Origin: Flavobacterium supellecticarium
GTDB taxonomy: Bacteria; Bacteroidota; Bacteroidia; Flavobacteriales; Flavobacteriaceae
Length of the DNA: 64,000 bases
Direction: 5' to 3'
Assembly (NCBI RefSeq): GCF_004801375.1
Contig: NZ_SSNZ01000004.1
Coordinates: 62,001-126,000 of the forward strand
The number at the start of each line of letters is the position of its first letter. The stretch's first letter is position 1. The notes under the pieces were generated by a model that was not told the DNA's origin, did not search any database, and saw only the letters and a list, made by a program, of their open reading frames with translations. A program made the position numbers and the translations under genes. Positions 43,129 to 52,315 of the stretch are shown here, piece by piece.

Positions 43129-44376
43129 TTAGTTTTTTAAAATTTCTTTATAAATTTTTTCCAGAGCTTTGTTTACCGCCCTGTGTATAACCTTTTCGCG
43201 CGGTTGACCAAAGTTAAATTCTTCACTACAAATCCCTTCAGGAGTAGCAATCGCAATAAAAACCGTACCGACACCGGCATCAGAATCTCCTTTGGCCGGA
43301 CCGGCATTTCCTGTAGTTGCAATCGCATAATCCACACCGAGTATTTTTTGCACACGGGATGCCATTTCTTCGGCCACTTCGGTACTTACAACCGAGTGCT
43401 TTTCAATAATCTCCGGTGGAATTCCCAGCAGGTTTATTTTAGTTTCGGTTGCATAGCTTACAATACTGCCTTTAAAATAGGCCGACGAACCCGGAACCGA
43501 TGTAATCGTTGCCGCTACACTTCCCCCGGTACAACTTTCGGCTGTCCCGATAGTTAGTCCTTTTTCCGTTAGCAATTGTCCCAATACAACCTCCAACGTT
43601 TCCTCGTCGTCATAACCGACAATATCGTTTTTGATGATCAATTCGAGTTTTTCTACCTGAATTTTAATTTCCCGATGCAATACAAACTCATCGATCCCCA
43701 TAGCCGAAAGACGCAGACGAACCCGTCCCGGACTTGGCAGATAGGCCAGTTTAATAAATTCCGGAAGTGCATTTTCCCAGCTTTCGATTCGTTCCGCCAG
43801 AAGACTCTCCCCAACGCCGTAGGTAAGAATTGTTTTATGAACGATATACGGCCTGTCGAAACGGGTGATCAACCTTGGAATCACTTCGTTTTCCATCAGG
43901 TATTTCATTTCATACGGAACGCCCGGTAGCGATATAAAAACGGTTCCGTTACGTTCCATCCACATTCCGGGTGCGGTTCCGACTTTATTAAAAAGCACAG
44001 TACTTTTGGACGGTACCAACGCCTGATCTTTATTGATCTGTGAAGCCGGTCGGTTAAACGCTTTTTCGATTATTTCCACCACATGAGCCAATACTGCTTC
44101 ATTGACCACCAATTCGTCTTCGAAATAGTCACAAAGTGTCTTTTTGGTAATATCGTCTTTGGTTGGTCCTAAACCACCAGTAATAATCACCACATCGACT
44201 TTACTTTCCTGTTCCGAAAGCGTATCCAGAATATGCTGTCGATCGTCAGAAACGGATTGCATTTCATGCACTTTAATTCCGATTTTTTCGAGTGTTTTGG
44301 CAATAAAGGACGAATTGGTATCCACAATCTGACCGATAAGGATTTCGTCTCCGATGGTAATAATACTGGCTTTCAT
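43129..44376 (-). CDS. cinA: CinA family nicotinamide-nucleotide amidohydrolase
   Basis: 415 residues, full length. An N-terminal MoaB-like domain ([37 protein letters not shown]) is followed by the C-terminal PncC amidase domain from about 255 ([33 protein letters not shown], catalytic Ser; [23 protein letters not shown]). It deamidates nicotinamide mononucleotide for NAD recycling; the N-domain is a pyrophosphatase in related proteins. Single gene between two transcription units. Confidence 0.95.
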   Translation of the reverse strand: MKASIITIGDEILIGQIVDTNSSFIAKTLEKIGIKVHEMQSVSDDRQHILDTLSEQESKVDVVIITGGLGPTKDDITKKTLCDYFEDELVVNEAVLAHVVEIIEKAFNRPASQINKDQALVPSKSTVLFNKVGTAPGMWMERNGTVFISLPGVPYEMKYLMENEVIPRLITRFDRPYIVHKTILTYGVGESLLAERIESWENALPEFIKLAYLPSPGRVRLRLSAMGIDEFVLHREIKIQVEKLELIIKNDIVGYDDEETLEVVLGQLLTEKGLTIGTAESCTGGSVAATITSVPGSSAYFKGSIVSYATETKINLLGIPPEIIEKHSVVSTEVAEEMASRVQKILGVDYAIATTGNAGPAKGDSDAGVGTVFIAIATPEGICSEEFNFGQPREKVIHRAVNKALEKIYKEILKN

Positions 44377-44397
44377 TTTTTTTAACTGTAAAAGAAC

Positions 44398-44429
44398 AAA
44401 GGCAAACCATTTCGTTCTGGTTTGCCTTT
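44398..44429 (-). terminator. Terminator after the Hpt gene
   Basis: AAAGGCAAACC pairs with GGTTTGCCTTT around an 10-base loop. It lies just after the Hpt stop; the plus strand has the better T-run. Confidence 0.7.
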
Positions 44430-44442
44430 TTCCGGACGATGC

Positions 44443-44787
44443 CTATAGATTATAGTCTTTTTTAATTTCTTTTAAAGTATTCTCAACATGTTCTTTTAAA
44501 CTTTTGAATACTTCTTTTATTTCTTTCTTTTTTCCTTGTGATTTGGTCCACTCCATGATATGGAGGTTTTCGTCATAAGCCAGATCCATTCCCATCAGAT
44601 CAAGCGTTGGCTTTATCTTATGGGAAGCACTGTAGGTTTTGTCAAAGTCTTTTTCTTCGATTCCTTCTTTTATGAGTCGGATTTCATTAGGAATTTCCGA
44701 CACAAACAGTTGGATAATTTGTTGCGCAAACTCGGCATCATTATCCGAAATCTCGTAAACTTTAGATAAGTTATAATGTATTGCCAT
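44443..44787 (-). CDS. Histidine phosphotransfer (Hpt) domain protein
   Basis: 114 residues, all helical. The phosphorylatable His is H56 in YSASHKIKPTLDLMGM, the Hpt core, preceded by IIQLFVSEIPNEIRLIKEGI. It relays phosphate between a hybrid kinase receiver and a response regulator; neither is encoded nearby. Its ATG shares a base with the stop of the upstream FAH gene (TAATG), so the two are translationally coupled. Confidence 0.85.
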   Translation of the reverse strand: MAIHYNLSKVYEISDNDAEFAQQIIQLFVSEIPNEIRLIKEGIEEKDFDKTYSASHKIKPTLDLMGMDLAYDENLHIMEWTKSQGKKKEIKEVFKSLKEHVENTLKEIKKDYNL

Positions 44788-45398
44788 TATTTTACCTGTA
44801 TTCTAAACAATTGTTTTCCTTCTATAAATCCTTCCAGCACATCATTCGGATTCACCTTAGCCACACCGGCCGGTGTACCTGTAAAAATAACATCCCCGGT
44901 TTTAAGTGTAAAATATTGGGATACATACGCAATCAATTCATCGATTTTCCAAAGCATATGACTTGTATTTCCCTTTTGCACCGTCTGACCGTTACTGGCT
45001 AATTCAAATGTAATATTTTCCAGTGAATTAAATTCAGTTTTTGATAAAAATTCACCGATAACCGCCGAGCCATCGAATGCTTTTGCTTTTTCCCACGGCA
45101 GTCCCTTTTCTTTTAACCGGGATTGCACATCGCGTGCCGTAAAATCAATTCCAAGTCCGATTTCGTCATAATATTTATGTGCGAATTTTGGTTCGATATA
45201 CTTTCCGACTTTACTAATTTTTACAAGAATCTCCACTTCGTGATGTACATCATTTGAAAATTCAGGGATTACAAACGGGAATTGTTTTGGTAAAATGGCG
45301 GTATCCGGTTTTAGGAAAATCACCGGTTCGTCCGGGCGTTCATTTTGCAATTCTGCGATATGCTCGGTATAGTTTCTGCCAATACAGATAATCTTCAT
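44787..45398 (-). CDS. Fumarylacetoacetate hydrolase family protein
   Basis: 203 residues, the short single-domain form. MKIICIGRNYTEHIAELQNE, then PVIFLKPDTAIL, HHEVEILVKISK (metal-binding Glu residues) and GIDFTARDVQSRLKEKGLPW, VIFTGTPAGVAKVNPNDVLEG. Family members are acylpyruvases or oxaloacetate decarboxylases of FAHD1 type. Cotranscribed with the Hpt gene. Confidence 0.9.
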   Translation of the reverse strand: MKIICIGRNYTEHIAELQNERPDEPVIFLKPDTAILPKQFPFVIPEFSNDVHHEVEILVKISKVGKYIEPKFAHKYYDEIGLGIDFTARDVQSRLKEKGLPWEKAKAFDGSAVIGEFLSKTEFNSLENITFELASNGQTVQKGNTSHMLWKIDELIAYVSQYFTLKTGDVIFTGTPAGVAKVNPNDVLEGFIEGKQLFRIQVK

Positions 45399-45416
45399 AA
45401 GTAGCGCTGCGTAGGT

Positions 45417-46193
45417 TTAACTTAATTTATTATTGAGTTTTCTCAACTTAATCCCGGTCAGTACTTTTTTGGTATACAACGGGAAATCGGCATTTTGAAT
45501 CCAACCAAAATAACCCGGTTCTTTATCGAATACCTCATCGACCAACACCCCTTTGTGCTTTCCGAAGGTAAAGATTTCCTGTCCTTCTGCATTTAATGCG
45601 ATAAAACCGGCAAAATCAACTGATTTTTTACGGGTTGTAAACTCCGAAAGTGTTTTCATATCGTTTTCCAATTCCGGATAGCGATCCAATTGCGCTTTTA
45701 AAATCTCGTACGTTGCCATCGTATCGGCTTCTGCGCTATGCGCATTATCCAATGTCTGACCGCAATAGAATTTATAGGCTGCGCTTAACGTCCGCTCTTC
45801 CATTTTATGAAAAATCGTTTGTACATCGACTGAAACTCTGTTTTTCATATCAAAATCTACTTCGGCGCGAAGCAATTCTTCTGCCAACAATGGAATATCA
45901 AAACGATCGGAATTAAAACCGGCCAGATCAGAATCCTTGATCATATTGTGAATCTGTGTCGACAACTGTTTAAACGTAGGTTCATTAGCTACTTTTTCAT
46001 CCGAAATTCCGTGAATCGCAGTCGAATGCGGCGGAATAGGCATTTCCGGATTTACCAGCCAGGTTTTACTTTCTTTATTTCCGTTCGGATATACTTTAAA
46101 TATCGATATTTCCACTATTCGGTCTTTTGCCACATCAATTCCAGTCGTCTCAAGGTCAAAAAAGCAAATAGGTCTGTTTAATTTAAGTTCCAT
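45417..46193 (-). CDS. DnaQ-like 3'-5' exonuclease
   Basis: 258 residues. ExoI CFFDLETTGIDVAKDRIVEI (D, E), ExoII GFNSDRFDIPLLAEEL (D), ExoIIIepsilon AHSAEADTMATYEIL (H, D). The C-terminal part (TFGKHKGVLVDEVFDKEPGYFGWIQNADFP) is a small domain common in such Bacteroidota proteins. It could be the DNA polymerase III proofreading subunit or a stand-alone exonuclease. It has its own promoter. Confidence 0.9.
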   Translation of the reverse strand: MELKLNRPICFFDLETTGIDVAKDRIVEISIFKVYPNGNKESKTWLVNPEMPIPPHSTAIHGISDEKVANEPTFKQLSTQIHNMIKDSDLAGFNSDRFDIPLLAEELLRAEVDFDMKNRVSVDVQTIFHKMEERTLSAAYKFYCGQTLDNAHSAEADTMATYEILKAQLDRYPELENDMKTLSEFTTRKKSVDFAGFIALNAEGQEIFTFGKHKGVLVDEVFDKEPGYFGWIQNADFPLYTKKVLTGIKLRKLNNKLS

Positions 46194-46213
46194 TTTATTG
46201 ATTTGAATAGCTA

Positions 46214-46242
46214 CAAATATAACGGTTTTGGAATGACACCAA
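46214..46242 (-). promoter_or_regulatory. Promoter of the DnaQ-like exonuclease gene
   Basis: On the minus strand TTG (46242-46240), 18-base spacer, TATATTTG (46221-46214). Both boxes and spacing fit the Bacteroidota consensus. Confidence 0.65.
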
Positions 46243-46254
46243 AAGTATTATAAC

Positions 46255-46289
46255 AAAAAAGACCGGCTCCAAATAAATTTTTCCGGTCA
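46255..46289 (-). terminator. Terminator after the WG-repeat pseudogene
   Basis: GACCGG pairs with CCGGTC on the minus strand, followed by six T. Confidence 0.75.
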
Positions 46290-46357
46290 TTTATTTTACG
46301 CTTCGAACCTACGCAAGTTGGTCGTTTTGATATAAATTGTATCGCCTTATTTCTTTA

Positions 46358-47520
46358 TTAATTTTTAAAATACTCCACTCCATTTTCACCCAGCAATCCT
46401 TTTTTACCGGCTTCGGTTGTCACTTCAAACAAACCAAATTGCCAATGCTTATTTACCGGAATGGCATTTAAGATTTTGATTTCCTTATATTTTGGTTTAA
46501 TGGGCTTATAAATTGAATTTAAAACGAATAGCCCCTTTTTAGTATTCTTTTCAAGAATACAAATACCATCCCATCGTTCTTTTATAGCATCATATTCATA
46601 GTCCAACAGCACTTTGCCGGTTTCATCTATTACCCCATCTGACCGTTCTTTTTCATCAGAAATGTAGCATACCCATGATTCGATCGAAACATTTCGATTT
46701 TATCGTCACTTTTAAAAATGATTTTACCTTTATCCATAGCATACACCCCATATCCCTCCTTCATTTTTATAATGATCATATTATCTGAAACACTCACTAT
46801 TTCACCATAAGTATTTTCTATTCTTTTATAATTATTTTGCTTTGCCTCCCGCTCACTTTCAGTCGTATGAATCGAACGAATAACAGGTGCGTTATACCAC
46901 TCCGGTAGTTCCTTCGCAACAACCCTGTCATCGGTAAAATCGACTCCTTTTCCCTCCCAATAACTTTTTTCATCTTTGGCTATCCAGTAAAATTTGTCGT
47001 TATTTTCATCTTTATTTTGTTCCCAAGGCCAATCTATAACGCTATATTCAATTGGTATAACCCATTTTCCTTTTGAGTTGATCAATCCTTTTTTAGTCCC
47101 TTTTCTCACTTGATAACTTTCATTGGAAACAGACGAGACCTCATCATATTCAACAGGAATAAAAACATTAAAATCCCTGATAACTCCCATCTTATTATTC
47201 TTATACGCAAAAATATCATTTGAAAACCGGGATATACTTACTGAATCCAGATTTGCTTCCGCAAGCAGCTTTTTTTTACATTGATCAATAATTGAAATTT
47301 TTCCATTTTTTTTAATCACATATTTACCTTTAAAATCCGGTGGCGTTATCACAAAATCCACCATACCGACTGTAAAGGGTTTTACCTTTACCGCTCCCAA
47401 AGTATCACAAAGCCCCCAAAGATTGCCATCCCGATACGGCAACAACAATTCGTTCTTTTTCGTATTCTGAGAAAAGACAGCAGTAACACTCAATAAAAAA
47501 AGCAGATAAATTATTTTCAT
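46358..47520 (-). pseudogene. WG-repeat protein, frameshifted duplicate
   Basis: The start at 47520 gives a signal peptide (AVFSQ) and a WG-repeat sequence close to that of the intact paralogue at 47785-48963. The frame ends at 46630 after LMKKNGQMG, where the paralogue continues GLVDETGKVLLDYEYDAI. The missing part follows in another frame (LLDYEYDAIKERWDGICIL to GENGVEYFKN, stop at 46358). Alignment with the intact copy shows one deleted base after GGGG near 46630-46633. Repaired, it would encode about 387 residues. The -7 box has also changed (CATATTTG at 47565-47558 against TATATTTG). Confidence 0.85.
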
Positions 47521-47687
47521 AAATAATAAAATTAGGTCCGCGAAATTACTGAAATATCAAATATGTTCTTAAAACCCTCAAACAGCAATTTTCATTCAAT
47601 ACATTCAAGAACCGATTCCTGTTTCATATTACCCATTTTTGCTATCCAAATAGTTCCCAATTACCCAAATCCGGGCTAAAAACCATA

Positions 47688-47717
47688 AAAAAAGCCCCGA
47701 AACTAAATTTCAGGGCT
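47688..47717 (-). terminator. Terminator after the intact WG-repeat gene
   Basis: AGCCCTGAAA pairs with TTTCGGGGCT with one mismatch on the minus strand, followed by a T-run. Confidence 0.8.
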
Positions 47718-47784
47718 CTTATCTTATATTTTATCGCCATAGAAACAGGACGCTTTGACTAACCTTCGTCACGTCACTTTTCGC

Positions 47785-48963
47785 TTAATTTTTGAAATAT
47801 TCTACTCCATTTTCACCCAGCAATCCTTTTTTACCATTCATTGTTGTCACTTCAAACATACCGAACTGCCAACTATCACTCACCGGAATGGCCTCTAAGA
47901 TTTTGATTTCCTTATATTTTGGTTTAACGGGTTTATAAATTGAATTCAAAACAAATAGTCCTTTTTTATCCCCCTTTTTAAGAATACAAACATTTCCCCA
48001 TCCCCTTTCAATAGCATCATATTCGTAATCCAGCAACACCTTGCCGGTTTCGTCTACCAACCCCATTTGTCCATTCTTTTTCATCAGGAAGGTCGTATAT
48101 CCATTGTTCAACCCGCAAGCTTCGATAATATCGTCACCGGTCAAAATGATTTTATCCTGATCCACACTATATACACCATACCCTGTGCTCATTTTTACAA
48201 TATACATATCGATAACGGCCGTATTAGTATTGATCGAATACGAAACTACTTCGCCGTATTTTTCCCCTATTCTTTTACTTCTGTTTTCTTCTTCCTCTGT
48301 TATCTGTATTTTCATTCCAATAACAGGTGGACTATACCATTCCGGTGTCTCTTCAACCAGAACTTTAGTGTCGGTAAAATTAACCTCTTCACCCTCGCCA
48401 TCGCTATTTTCATTTTTAGCTATCCAGTAAAATTTGCTGCTATTTTCATCGCTATTTTCTGACCAGGACTCATATATAGTAGTATACGCAATAGGGATAA
48501 TCAACTTTCCCTTCGAGTTAACTAATCCTTTTTTACCTTTCTTTTCAACGGTAAAACTTTCATTTTCAGCAAACTCCACATCATCATATTGAACAGGTAT
48601 TAGCATTTTAAAATTCCGGAGAAGTCCTTTCTTATTATTTTTATACATGACAACAACCTTTGAAAAAAGATACATTTGTACCGAATCCAAATTCGTTTCA
48701 ACCAGTAGTTTTTTCTGATGCTGATCAATAATTGAAATTTTTCCGTTTTTTTTAATAACATACCTCCCTTTAAAGCTCGGTGGTGTTGTTACAAAATCCG
48801 TCATCATACCGGTTGTAAAGGGCTTTACTTTCACCTTACCCAACGTATCGCAAAGCCCCCAAAGATTGCCATCCCGATACGGCACCAACAACTCGTTCTT
48901 TTTAGCATTCTGAGAAAAGGCAGTAGTAACACTCAATAAAAAAAGCAAATAAATTTTTTTCAT
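47785..48963 (-). CDS. Secreted WG-repeat protein
   Basis: 392 residues. Signal peptide ends near TAFSQNA. Several WG-type repeats: VPYRDGNLWGLCDTLG, KKGLVNSKGKLIIPIAYT, KNGQMGLVDETGKVLLDYEYD, KKGLLGENGVEYFKN. WG repeats (KEG-type, W/G plus LID.G) form beta-solenoids or propellers of unknown role. It is duplicated next to the broken copy, including part of its 5' region. Probably periplasmic or surface-exposed. Confidence 0.85.
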   Translation of the reverse strand: MKKIYLLFLLSVTTAFSQNAKKNELLVPYRDGNLWGLCDTLGKVKVKPFTTGMMTDFVTTPPSFKGRYVIKKNGKISIIDQHQKKLLVETNLDSVQMYLFSKVVVMYKNNKKGLLRNFKMLIPVQYDDVEFAENESFTVEKKGKKGLVNSKGKLIIPIAYTTIYESWSENSDENSSKFYWIAKNENSDGEGEEVNFTDTKVLVEETPEWYSPPVIGMKIQITEEEENRSKRIGEKYGEVVSYSINTNTAVIDMYIVKMSTGYGVYSVDQDKIILTGDDIIEACGLNNGYTTFLMKKNGQMGLVDETGKVLLDYEYDAIERGWGNVCILKKGDKKGLFVLNSIYKPVKPKYKEIKILEAIPVSDSWQFGMFEVTTMNGKKGLLGENGVEYFKN

Positions 48964-49006
48964 AAATAATAAAATTAGGCCGATAAAACTACTGAAATAT
49001 CTGACA

Positions 49007-49014
49007 CAAATATA
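49007..49014 (-). promoter_or_regulatory. -7 promoter element of the intact WG-repeat gene
   Basis: TATATTTG on the minus strand, 43 bases before the ATG. The duplicated copy has CATATTTG at the matching place (47565-47558). Confidence 0.5.
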
Positions 49015-49137
49015 ATATTAAAACCATTCTAATATCATTTTTTTTATCCAATTCACACCAAAACCGATTCCTGTTTTATACCTCACTTTTTTGCTCTCCG
49101 AATCGTTCTCAATTCCCTAAATCCGAGCAAAAAACAA

Positions 49138-49167
49138 TAAAAAAGCCCCGAATAAATTTCGGGGCTT
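49138..49167 (-). terminator. Terminator after the E2 acyltransferase gene
   Basis: AAGCCCCGAA pairs with TTCGGGGCTT, then T-run, on the minus strand. Confidence 0.88.
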
Positions 49168-49185
49168 CTACTATAATTGGTTTTA

Positions 49186-50490
49186 TTAAATATCTCTGTT
49201 GATATCCCATGCTTCCAGGTAATCGGCAACGCGTTTTACGAAGCTACCTCCTAACGCACCATCTACTACACGGTGGTCATAACTGTGTGACAAGAACATT
49301 TTCTGACGGATTCCGATAAAATCACCTGCCGGAGTTTCAATAACCGCCGGTACTTTTCGGATTGCACCCAATGCCAAGATACCTACTTGTGGCTGGTTAA
49401 TGATTGGTGTACCGAAAACACTTCCAAAAGTTCCCACATTCGTTACCGTATAGGTTCCGCCTTGTGTATCGTCTGGTTTTAATTTACCTGCTTTTGCACG
49501 GTTTCCTAAATCGTTTACCGCTTTCGCCATTCCAACCAGATTTAACTGATCGGCATTTTTGATCACCGGAACAATAAGATTTCCATTTGGCAAGGCTGCA
49601 GCCATACCTAAGTTAATATTTTTCTTTTTGATGATATAGTCACCTTCTACCGAAATGTTCATTCCGGGGAAGTCACGTAACGCTTTAGCTACCGCTTCCA
49701 TAAAGATTGGTGTAAACGTTAATTTTTCACCTTCCCGTTTTTCGAAAGCATTTTTAACTTTATCTCTCCATTTTACGATATTGGTTACATCCACTTCGAT
49801 AAACGATTGTACGTGAGCCGAAGTTTGTTTGGACTGAACCATATAACCGGAGATCAGTTTACGCATTCTATCCATTTCAACGATTTCGTCGCCACCATTT
49901 ACAGAAACCGGAACTGCTTTTGTTGCCGTTGCTACCGGTTGCGGAGCCGCTGCTTTAGGCGCTTCTACCGCTACAGGAGCCGCTACTGGTTGACTACCTC
50001 TGTTTTTAACATACTCGAGGATATCGTTTTTCGTAACGCGTCCGTCTTTTCCGGTACCGTTGATTGCTTCCAATTCAGCAACCGATACGCCTTCTTCTTT
50101 AGCGATATTTTTCACTAATGGTGAGAAAAACTTATCCGATCCGGAAAAATCAGCAGGAGCCGAAACTGCAGCCGCTACTTCCACGGTTTTCGCTACTTCA
50201 GCCACAACAGCAGGAGTTGCTTCCGCTTTTGGAGCTGCTACCGCACCACCTTCTGTTTCGATAATGGCTATTGTCTGACCAACTTTTACCACATCGTCTA
50301 CATTAAAAAGGATTTCCGTTAATGTCCCGGAAACCTCCGATGGCACTTCACTATCTACCTTATCCGTAGCGATTTCCAAAACCGCTTCATCTGCTTCGAT
50401 AGTCTCACCTACGTTTTTCAACCAGTTGGTTATCGTTGCCTCAGCAACACTTTCTCCCATTTTGGGCAGTTTTAATTCAAACCTTGCCAT
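49186..50490 (-). CDS. Dihydrolipoamide acyltransferase (E2 of a 2-oxoacid dehydrogenase)
   Basis: 434 residues. A lipoyl domain (about 1-78, lipoyl Lys in EIATDKVDSEVPSEVSG) is followed by an Ala/Pro-rich linker and the E3/E1-binding domain (FFSPLVKNIAKEEGVSVAELEAINGTGKDGRVTKNDILEYV). The catalytic domain ends in SHSYDHRVVDGALGG with the active-site HxxxD. No E1 or E3 gene is in the window, so substrate (branched-chain, pyruvate or 2-oxoglutarate) is unclear; the branched-chain type is most common for stand-alone Bacteroidota E2 genes. A -7 box TAATTTTG (50535-50528) lies upstream. Confidence 0.92.
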   Translation of the reverse strand: MARFELKLPKMGESVAEATITNWLKNVGETIEADEAVLEIATDKVDSEVPSEVSGTLTEILFNVDDVVKVGQTIAIIETEGGAVAAPKAEATPAVVAEVAKTVEVAAAVSAPADFSGSDKFFSPLVKNIAKEEGVSVAELEAINGTGKDGRVTKNDILEYVKNRGSQPVAAPVAVEAPKAAAPQPVATATKAVPVSVNGGDEIVEMDRMRKLISGYMVQSKQTSAHVQSFIEVDVTNIVKWRDKVKNAFEKREGEKLTFTPIFMEAVAKALRDFPGMNISVEGDYIIKKKNINLGMAAALPNGNLIVPVIKNADQLNLVGMAKAVNDLGNRAKAGKLKPDDTQGGTYTVTNVGTFGSVFGTPIINQPQVGILALGAIRKVPAVIETPAGDFIGIRQKMFLSHSYDHRVVDGALGGSFVKRVADYLEAWDINRDI

Positions 50491-50573
50491 ATCTTTAAAC
50501 TAAAGTTGTTTTTCTTTATTTGCTTTGCAAAATTAGTATTTATTTCGATTTATTATTTCACAAAACGCAATTA

Positions 50574-51737
50574 TTATTTAATTTTTACGACCTCACCCCG
50601 ATCGTTACTACTGTCACTTCCGATCCAGAACACACTACCTTCCGGGATGATTCTATAGCGGAACTTTGCTGCTTTATTGCGTTCTAAAAAAGCAATAATT
50701 TCACGGAAACTAAAACTGTTATTATCCAATAGAACTTCAATTTGTTTCCCTTTTAAATCCGATTGCGAAAATAACGCATTTTCATTAATATTTTTATTCC
50801 AATAAAGCTTTTTTTGTAACTGCTTTGCTATTTTTTCCTTTAGCTCCATATCGTTAGAAAACAAGTAATAGGCTTCCGTTTCCATCGGTTTTTTTGCACC
50901 GGTCTGCTTTTTTTTAAACAATGCAAAAGCAAACGTTCCAATTTCCATAAATACGGTAAAGAAAAACGAGGCTTTAAAATGTTTCCGGTAAAAAAACTGC
51001 ATCGCTTCCCGGAAACGCTTCATATAGGTGCCGTCTTTTACGGTGCTTTCTCCTTTATAATGAATCACCGTGGTTTCGTTAAAATAGTAATTGGACTTCC
51101 CTGTTTTCAGTACCAGATACGACAAATCAATATCATCGGAATACATAAAACAATTTTCATCAAATCCGCCAACTTCGAGATACAGTTCGCGTTTCAACAC
51201 CATAAAAGCTCCGACAAGAATTGCCACCTTACCGGTCTGATTTTCATCCAGATGCTGTGCATAATACTGATTAAACAATCGTGTTTTCGGAAAAAATTTA
51301 TACAGACTTGTAATTTTGGTAAAAGCCACCCAGGGTGTTGGTACGCCTCGTTTGGATTCTGGCAGAAAATTTCCGGTACCATCGATCAATTTACAACCGA
51401 TAATCCCCGAATCGGTTTGTTTTTGTGCAAAAGCAAGCACTTTTTCAAACGTATCTTCGGCCACTACTGTATCCGGATTCAGGATACAAACATATTCTCC
51501 TTTTGCCTGAGCAACACCTATATTATTCCCTTTCGGAAATCCCAGATTCTCCTGATTTGCAATAAGCATAACCTCCGGAAAACGTTCGCGCATCATTGCA
51601 CAACTATCATCCGCGGAAGCATTATCCACAACAATAATTTCAGCCTCAATATTTTGCAATGCTTTTTGTACACTCAAAACGCATTGTTCCAAAAAATAGC
51701 GGACGTTGTAATTCAGAATAATAACCGATAACTGCAT
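50574..51737 (-). CDS. Family 2 glycosyltransferase
   Basis: 387 residues. GT-A fold: MQLSVIILNYNVRYFLEQCVLSVQKAL, VVDNASADDSCAMM, CILNPDTVVAED (DxD-like), GGFDENCFMYSDDIDLSYLVLKTG. A membrane-associated C-terminal segment (ASFFFTVFMEIGTFAFALF) follows. It probably transfers a sugar to a polyisoprenoid or surface glycan. A -7 box (TATATTTG) ends 5 bases before the start codon, so the transcript may be almost leaderless. It stands alone. Confidence 0.9.
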   Translation of the reverse strand: MQLSVIILNYNVRYFLEQCVLSVQKALQNIEAEIIVVDNASADDSCAMMRERFPEVMLIANQENLGFPKGNNIGVAQAKGEYVCILNPDTVVAEDTFEKVLAFAQKQTDSGIIGCKLIDGTGNFLPESKRGVPTPWVAFTKITSLYKFFPKTRLFNQYYAQHLDENQTGKVAILVGAFMVLKRELYLEVGGFDENCFMYSDDIDLSYLVLKTGKSNYYFNETTVIHYKGESTVKDGTYMKRFREAMQFFYRKHFKASFFFTVFMEIGTFAFALFKKKQTGAKKPMETEAYYLFSNDMELKEKIAKQLQKKLYWNKNINENALFSQSDLKGKQIEVLLDNNSFSFREIIAFLERNKAAKFRYRIIPEGSVFWIGSDSSNDRGEVVKIK

Positions 51738-51798
51738 GCTACAAATATAAACAGTAAAAGTTCAAAATGATCCGGTATAGCTATCCGGGAATATTTTT

Positions 51799-52200
51799 TT
51801 AACGTTTGCGTACCGCCACTCCATAAAAAACTTCCGAAGAATATACCTCAGGTTTTACATCGGTAAACAACAACCCTTTTTCTCTGGTTTGGTATACTTT
51901 TTTAATTCCGATAATCGCATCGGCGCACTTACTTTGCGCGCCTTTTTTCAATTTAATGATCAATTCTTTCTGTGATGTATCTATAGCCCCTTCCACCTGA
52001 ATGAGTCCGATTTTCACATAGTCAAAATCAATTTTCTCACCTTCGAAAAACAAATCCACTTGTTCCGGCGGTGTTGTACAGGCTTCAATTGTCTCCGTTA
52101 ATGGCGTAAATGTCTCACCTACATAGGTTCCGTAACTACACGAATGCAGTAGTAGCGATCCGCTTATAATGACAAAAAAATTCATCAATCGTAACTTCAT
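51799..52200 (-). CDS. Small lipoprotein of unknown function
   Basis: 133 residues. Lipobox LLHSC (about residue 21). A CDxIIG-like block KCADAIIGIKKVYQTREKG resembles small beta-alpha heavy-metal-binding-like proteins of the YbjQ type, but this is weak. It starts divergently from the ABC-F gene. Confidence 0.6.
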   Translation of the reverse strand: MKLRLMNFFVIISGSLLLHSCSYGTYVGETFTPLTETIEACTTPPEQVDLFFEGEKIDFDYVKIGLIQVEGAIDTSQKELIIKLKKGAQSKCADAIIGIKKVYQTREKGLLFTDVKPEVYSSEVFYGVAVRKR

Positions 52201-52292
52201 TATTCTTTTTCTTTAAAAACGAGTCCAAAAGTAGTTCTTTTCTTATTTTATCATTCTAAAAATTTCACAAATCGAAAATTATAAATAAAGCT

Positions 52293-52300
52293 TACTTTTG
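52293..52300 (+). promoter_or_regulatory. -7 promoter element of the ABC-F gene
   Basis: TACTTTTG, 15 bases before the GTG at 52316. It overlaps the TTG that would start a longer frame, which argues for the GTG start. Confidence 0.5.
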
Positions 52301-52315
52301 CAAAAAAGTATTGTC

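Noticed and set aside
49186-50490. Complete 2-oxoacid dehydrogenase operon
   Set aside because: Only the E2 gene is present; neighbours are a WG-repeat gene and a glycosyltransferase.
50979-51731. 250-codon plus-strand ORF
   Set aside because: Antisense to the glycosyltransferase gene, with no family pattern; a shadow frame.
52298-52315. Longer start (TTG) for the ABC-F gene
   Set aside because: The TTG lies within the -7 element TACTTTTG; the GTG at 52316 matches family N-termini.
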